From: Paenibacillus phytorum
Lineage (GTDB): Bacteria; Bacillota; Bacilli; Paenibacillales; NBRC-103111
Direction of reading: 5' to 3'
Length of the DNA: 64,000 bases
Assembly: GCF_013141715.1 (NCBI RefSeq)
Contig: NZ_WHOA01000249.1
Coordinates: forward strand, 23,209-87,208
Shown: positions 60,432 to 64,000 of the stretch, in pieces
Numbering within the stretch: the stretch's first letter is position 1
Layout: each line of letters begins with the position of its first letter
Program-made: the position numbers and the translations under genes
The notes under the pieces: model-generated
Told to the model about the DNA's origin: nothing
The model's database searches: none
The model's input: only the letters and a program-made list of their open reading frames with translations

Positions 60432-63400
60432 ATGTATAAAAAGATAATGTCAGGGCTCATTTTATGTACGCTTCTAGTTTCGTTGTTACTCCCGCTACCT
60501 AAAGGATTTGCCACTGGAAGTGCAGGCGTCCTTCAGTTCCAAGATGATTTCAGTACAGGGATGTCACTGTGGAATGGAATTAACGGGTCATGGGTCGTTG
60601 ATAATGGCGCACTTCGCGTTACAACGTCCAGCTCGAACAATATTGAGATGAAAGGGACGAATTCGGTTTGGCAGGATCAAATCGTTGATTTCAGGCTGAA
60701 AATCTTGGAAACGCCGGGAGGTGGATTTACAAGAGTATATACGAGGTATATTAGCAATACCAGCAATTTAAGCTTGATGATCCGGCCTATCGGGTTAAGT
60801 TATACCATTAATGGGTCTAGCGAGGTGTCCCTTTCCGGCTATAAATTTACCGTTGGTAGTAACTACGACATCAAGATGAATATATCGGGAAGCACGGCAA
60901 CAGTATATGCAAAAACTCAATCGGAAACCAATTATACGAGTGTAGGAACGATTACGGGCGTACCTGTTCAAAGCGGGAAGGTCAGATTTTCAACCTTCAA
61001 CGATAAAGTGGAGATCGATAATGTAAGCGTCACCAATTTGCGTGATTCGGCTTTTATGGCTAACGGAAACATATTGTCTTCTTTAAACGTGGGAAGTCAA
61101 TCCAATTTGCAATTAATCAATGCGACTGGAAATTCGGTTATATGGACTTCTGGAGATACAGCGAAGGCAACTGTTGATGGAAACGGTGTGGTTACCGGGT
61201 TAAGCAGAGGACTAGTTACTATTACTGCCGCTACGGCAGACAATTTGTCGCAAGTGAAATTCGATATCTATGTGATAGACCCGGTGGATTCCATAGGGGT
61301 ATTGCAGTTCCAGGACGATTTCAGCAATGGCATGAATCTATGGAATCCTGTACAGGGGACTTGGATGGTTGATAATTCCCGCTTATCTTCGACAACAACC
61401 GCTTCCTCTCTGATTGAACTCAAAGGGGCGAATGCACAATGGAGAAATCAGACGATTTCGATGCGGTTTAATCGTGGAGACAATTTGGCCGGCAACTTCA
61501 TTTCAATTAAGCTTAGATATGTGAGCGAATCCGATTACACACGGCTGCTGATCAGGGGGACCGGGTTAAGCTATATTAAAGCAGGTGGTACGGAGCAGTC
61601 TTTTTATTCCGCAGCATTTAATCAAGGGATAGATTACGATATCAAACTGGCTGCTTTGGACGATTCGGTTCAAGTATATGTAAAAAGCGCAGCGGATCCT
61701 GATTATACGTTTGCCGGAGCCATTTCCAACGTTGCGTATTCAGTTGGCAAGGTGCAGTTGACAACATACAATCTAAAGGCGACTATTGATGATATTAAAA
61801 TTTGGAACCATGAAAGCTCAAAATTAGTCATGGGCACCAAGCTGGCCGCTTACGCCAGAGGAAATAGCGCGCCTATTCCGATCACCAATAAAACCGGAAA
61901 AAATGTCGTATTGAGCTCAAGCAACCATGCTGTAGCAACAGTCGATCAAACTGGTGTTGTTACAGCCGTCGCAAAGGGGCAGGCTACTATTACCGCTGCA
62001 ACGTATGACGGTTCCTATCAAGATAAGAGTGACGTTGTCGTCTATGTCCGGCCAACAGGTGTTTCCCTAAATAAGGCCAGTACTTCGCTATATGTTGGGG
62101 AATCCGAGGAGCTTACGGCGACGATCGCTCCAACTGATGCCGATAACCCGTTTACCGTATGGTCAATCAGCGACCCATCCGTGGCAAGCTTGGTCGGCGG
62201 AGCAAGCAAGTCCAGAGCCATCAAAGCGTTGTCCGCTGGGACGACGATGGTTGCTGTTACTACGGTAGACGGCGGATTTTCGGCCACAACCCAGGTTACG
62301 GTGAATCCTATACCGGGTCCAACCGTTTCACCGGCGGAATTCCAGATCGATACGACTCCGCATGCTTTGTCGCCCTATCTATTAGGTGTGCATAACGAAC
62401 AAGTTTTAAAAATCGGCAGGGTGACCGACTTTCAACCTGCAAGCCATGATAATCTCGGCATGGAGCTCAAGCTGCAAAACGTGCGTGGTCCGGATGGAAC
62501 AGGCGCCGATTTCTACATGTACAACGAAGATACCCTTATTAATTCGAAGGATCCGCGTTATCAGCAATTTTACGGAAATAAAACGATCGGGGCTATTGAA
62601 AATGTAAGCTTAAAGCCGGGCTATCCAGGGCTAACCCTTGCGAATTCGTACCATCTGGCCAATACTTTGGGTGTGCCGTACGTATATGACTTGAACGTCA
62701 TCTCACAGTCGGTAGATGAAATTATGACTCAAATTCGGCAGATGAAGCAGCTGACAACCCAGCCTATGTATGTGGAAATGGGGAATGAGCTATATTCCAT
62801 TTTCTTTGATAAAGCGTTCCCATCGGTAAACGAGTACATTGCAAAATGCAAATTGATTTATCAGGGCATCAAAAACATCGACCCAACCATAAGAGTTGGT
62901 ATTGTCGCAGTCGCGAAAGACCTTGAAGACAGGATCGCGGCTGACCCCAATAATCAGCCAGATCCTAATGTCGACTGGGGAGCGACGCAAGGGGGGCGGG
63001 TTGCTGCTTGGAACCAGAGCCTGGCGCAAGACACCAGTTTCTACGATGCGATCATCGTCCATGTGTATTCCCCTATTCCGTATCTGAATGATTTGACGAA
63101 CAGCAAGATGATGGACTATTTGTATACGTATAACCAAAGCGCATTGGAAGGGCTCATCATTCAAAAAAATCAATTCCCGGGCAAGGAAATGTGGGTAACG
63201 GAATGGTCCTCGCTTCCGACGGTTATTTTCGGAGAGACGGACTTGAACGAGAAGGCACGCAAACAGTTCATGAAGACGCCAGGATTTGCGATCCACAGTA
63301 TGGAACGGGTGCTGCAAATGATCGAGTCAGGCGCAGTGACGATTACCGACGTTCACGCGATGGTGGATACTCAGGGGTTTGGAATCGTGCAGCAAGCATC

Positions 63401-64000
63401 GAATGGCGATCTCGTCAAATTACCGAATTTTCATGTATTTAAAGCATTAGGCGATTTGCTTGACGCAAACAGCAGTTACTACAAGATCAATCTCGCACAG
63501 GGCAACGTTCAAAATGAAAAGCTTCGCTTTATAGCAACGAATGTATATTATAATGTCGCGGATGTTGGCGCATGGGGATTCGGCGATGCAAGCGGCATTA
63601 AGAAGGTCGTATTTGCCAACCGCACGATGAACCCGGTTAATGTATCCGTACCAGGAGCGGCGCTCAAGACGAATTGGATATACGGGGGAGAAAATCCTTT
63701 GCCGGATTACCTGACCAATCCGAATGCGAGCTGGCTGGACGCTCCTCAGGTCAATCCGTTGCCAGAGGCACCTGTCTCAAGTTTTGCCGGACAGATCCAA
63801 TTGAAGCCCTATTCGATGACGATCGTGGACATTACAGATGCTGCTGCGCCAGTTACGACAGCTTCCATGTCTCCTGCGCAGCCGGATGGACAAAATGGTT
63901 GGTACGTAAGTCCGGTAATGGTAACATTGACTGCCACTGATCATGGATCGGGTGTGGAGAAAACAGAGTACAGTCTGGACGGAGGAACCACATGGCAGAT
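60432..64000 (+). CDS. Large secreted multidomain glycosidase (3' end outside window)
   Basis: The reading frame stays open from ATG 60432 to the window end (1189 codons). Layout: a signal peptide (GLILCTLLVSLLLPLPKGFA); two tandem ~220-residue concanavalin-like domains, each starting VLQFQDDFS-x-GM-x-LWN (Val33 and Val290); an Ig-like BIG2 domain after the first and two after the second (VTGLSRGLVTITAATAD; VTAVAKGQATITAATYD; GVSLNKASTSLYVGESEEL); a TIM-barrel glycosidase domain from about 630 with acid candidate Glu786 in VEMGNELY and nucleophile candidate Glu924 in WVTEWSS (clan GH-A pattern); and, from about 1136, the start of an OmpL47/Ig-like domain. The exact GH family and substrate are not clear. 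The transporter just upstream probably imports its products. Confidence 0.88.
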   Translation, partial: MYKKIMSGLILCTLLVSLLLPLPKGFATGSAGVLQFQDDFSTGMSLWNGINGSWVVDNGALRVTTSSSNNIEMKGTNSVWQDQIVDFRLKILETPGGGFTRVYTRYISNTSNLSLMIRPIGLSYTINGSSEVSLSGYKFTVGSNYDIKMNISGSTATVYAKTQSETNYTSVGTITGVPVQSGKVRFSTFNDKVEIDNVSVTNLRDSAFMANGNILSSLNVGSQSNLQLINATGNSVIWTSGDTAKATVDGNGVVTGLSRGLVTITAATADNLSQVKFDIYVIDPVDSIGVLQFQDDFSNGMNLWNPVQGTWMVDNSRLSSTTTASSLIELKGANAQWRNQTISMRFNRGDNLAGNFISIKLRYVSESDYTRLLIRGTGLSYIKAGGTEQSFYSAAFNQGIDYDIKLAALDDSVQVYVKSAADPDYTFAGAISNVAYSVGKVQLTTYNLKATIDDIKIWNHESSKLVMGTKLAAYARGNSAPIPITNKTGKNVVLSSSNHAVATVDQTGVVTAVAKGQATITAATYDGSYQDKSDVVVYVRPTGVSLNKASTSLYVGESEELTATIAPTDADNPFTVWSISDPSVASLVGGASKSRAIKALSAGTTMVAVTTVDGGFSATTQVTVNPIPGPTVSPAEFQIDTTPHALSPYLLGVHNEQVLKIGRVTDFQPASHDNLGMELKLQNVRGPDGTGADFYMYNEDTLINSKDPRYQQFYGNKTIGAIENVSLKPGYPGLTLANSYHLANTLGVPYVYDLNVISQSVDEIMTQIRQMKQLTTQPMYVEMGNELYSIFFDKAFPSVNEYIAKCKLIYQGIKNIDPTIRVGIVAVAKDLEDRIAADPNNQPDPNVDWGATQGGRVAAWNQSLAQDTSFYDAIIVHVYSPIPYLNDLTNSKMMDYLYTYNQSALEGLIIQKNQFPGKEMWVTEWSSLPTVIFGETDLNEKARKQFMKTPGFAIHSMERVLQMIESGAVTITDVHAMVDTQGFGIVQQASNGDLVKLPNFHVFKALGDLLDANSSYYKINLAQGNVQNEKLRFIATNVYYNVADVGAWGFGDASGIKKVVFANRTMNPVNVSVPGAALKTNWIYGGENPLPDYLTNPNASWLDAPQVNPLPEAPVSSFAGQIQLKPYSMTIVDITDAAAPVTTASMSPAQPDGQNGWYVSPVMVTLTATDHGSGVEKTEYSLDGGTTWQ

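Noticed and set aside
1..64000. tRNA, rRNA, transposase, prophage or integrase genes
   Set aside because: No sequence or ORF with such features was found when reading both strands.

Overview
The window looks like chromosome of a spore-forming, aerobic Gram-positive soil bacterium of the Paenibacillaceae (Paenibacillus or a near relative). I infer this from the gene content: AraC-type one-component regulators, LplA/B/C-type sugar ABC transporters, a YhcN/YlaJ spore lipoprotein, caa3 oxidase genes in Bacillus order, strong AGGAGG ribosome sites, frequent TTG/GTG starts and multidomain secreted glycosidases. No rRNA, tRNA, CRISPR array, transposase or phage gene was seen.

Layout. 1-4.47 kb: thiamine operon thiG(partial)-thiD-thiE-thiC ending in a clear terminator, with a 112-bp tandem repeat between thiG and thiD. 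4.6-10.1 kb: an ArsR-type regulator with an M29 aminopeptidase, a divergent AraC regulator/sugar isomerase pair, a TVP38-type membrane protein and a PAP2 phosphatase. 10.4-29.8 kb: a carbohydrate island. A leftward AraC regulator plus GHL6-type glycosidase faces a long rightward operon: ABC importer (binding lipoprotein and two permeases), LacI regulator, PfkB kinase, GH4, GH125 alpha-1,6-mannosidase, GH2 beta-galactosidase, aldo/keto reductase, sugar isomerase and GH38 alpha-mannosidase. Three identical LacI-type palindromes precede the operon. The enzyme set points to alpha-mannosides such as N-glycan or yeast-mannan oligosaccharides.

29.8-40.7 kb: a repeat-rich intergenic region, then a luciferase-like monooxygenase, a small hypothetical protein, a free-standing IF-3-like protein, a secreted C39-like peptidase, a small putative nuclease-fold protein translationally overlapping an M48 membrane protease, a Nfu-N/HEAT-repeat protein (CvfC type), a guanylate-kinase-like protein, a DEAD-box helicase with a long Arg/Gly tail and a spore lipoprotein. 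40.7-46.3 kb: ctaCDEF, ctaG and a DUF420 (CtaM-like) gene, behind tandem promoters and two inverted ResD-like sites. 46.3-51.2 kb: a NatAB-type ABC exporter and a multi-PAS sporulation-type histidine kinase broken by two compensating frameshifts.

51.3-64 kb: a chimeric gene remnant, an AraC regulator divergent from an amidohydrolase plus Rieske ferredoxin pair, then a membrane AraC regulator, two permeases, a binding lipoprotein and a very large secreted glycosidase that runs off the window end.

Structures not explained by genes: the 112-bp tandem repeat, a 51-bp palindromic tandem repeat at 29.83-30.0 kb, a TTGTTGTA/TACAACAA dyad family in three intergenic regions with a longer shared element at 10.3 and 35.7 kb, and a nested inverted-repeat block upstream of the isomerase gene at 7.69 kb.
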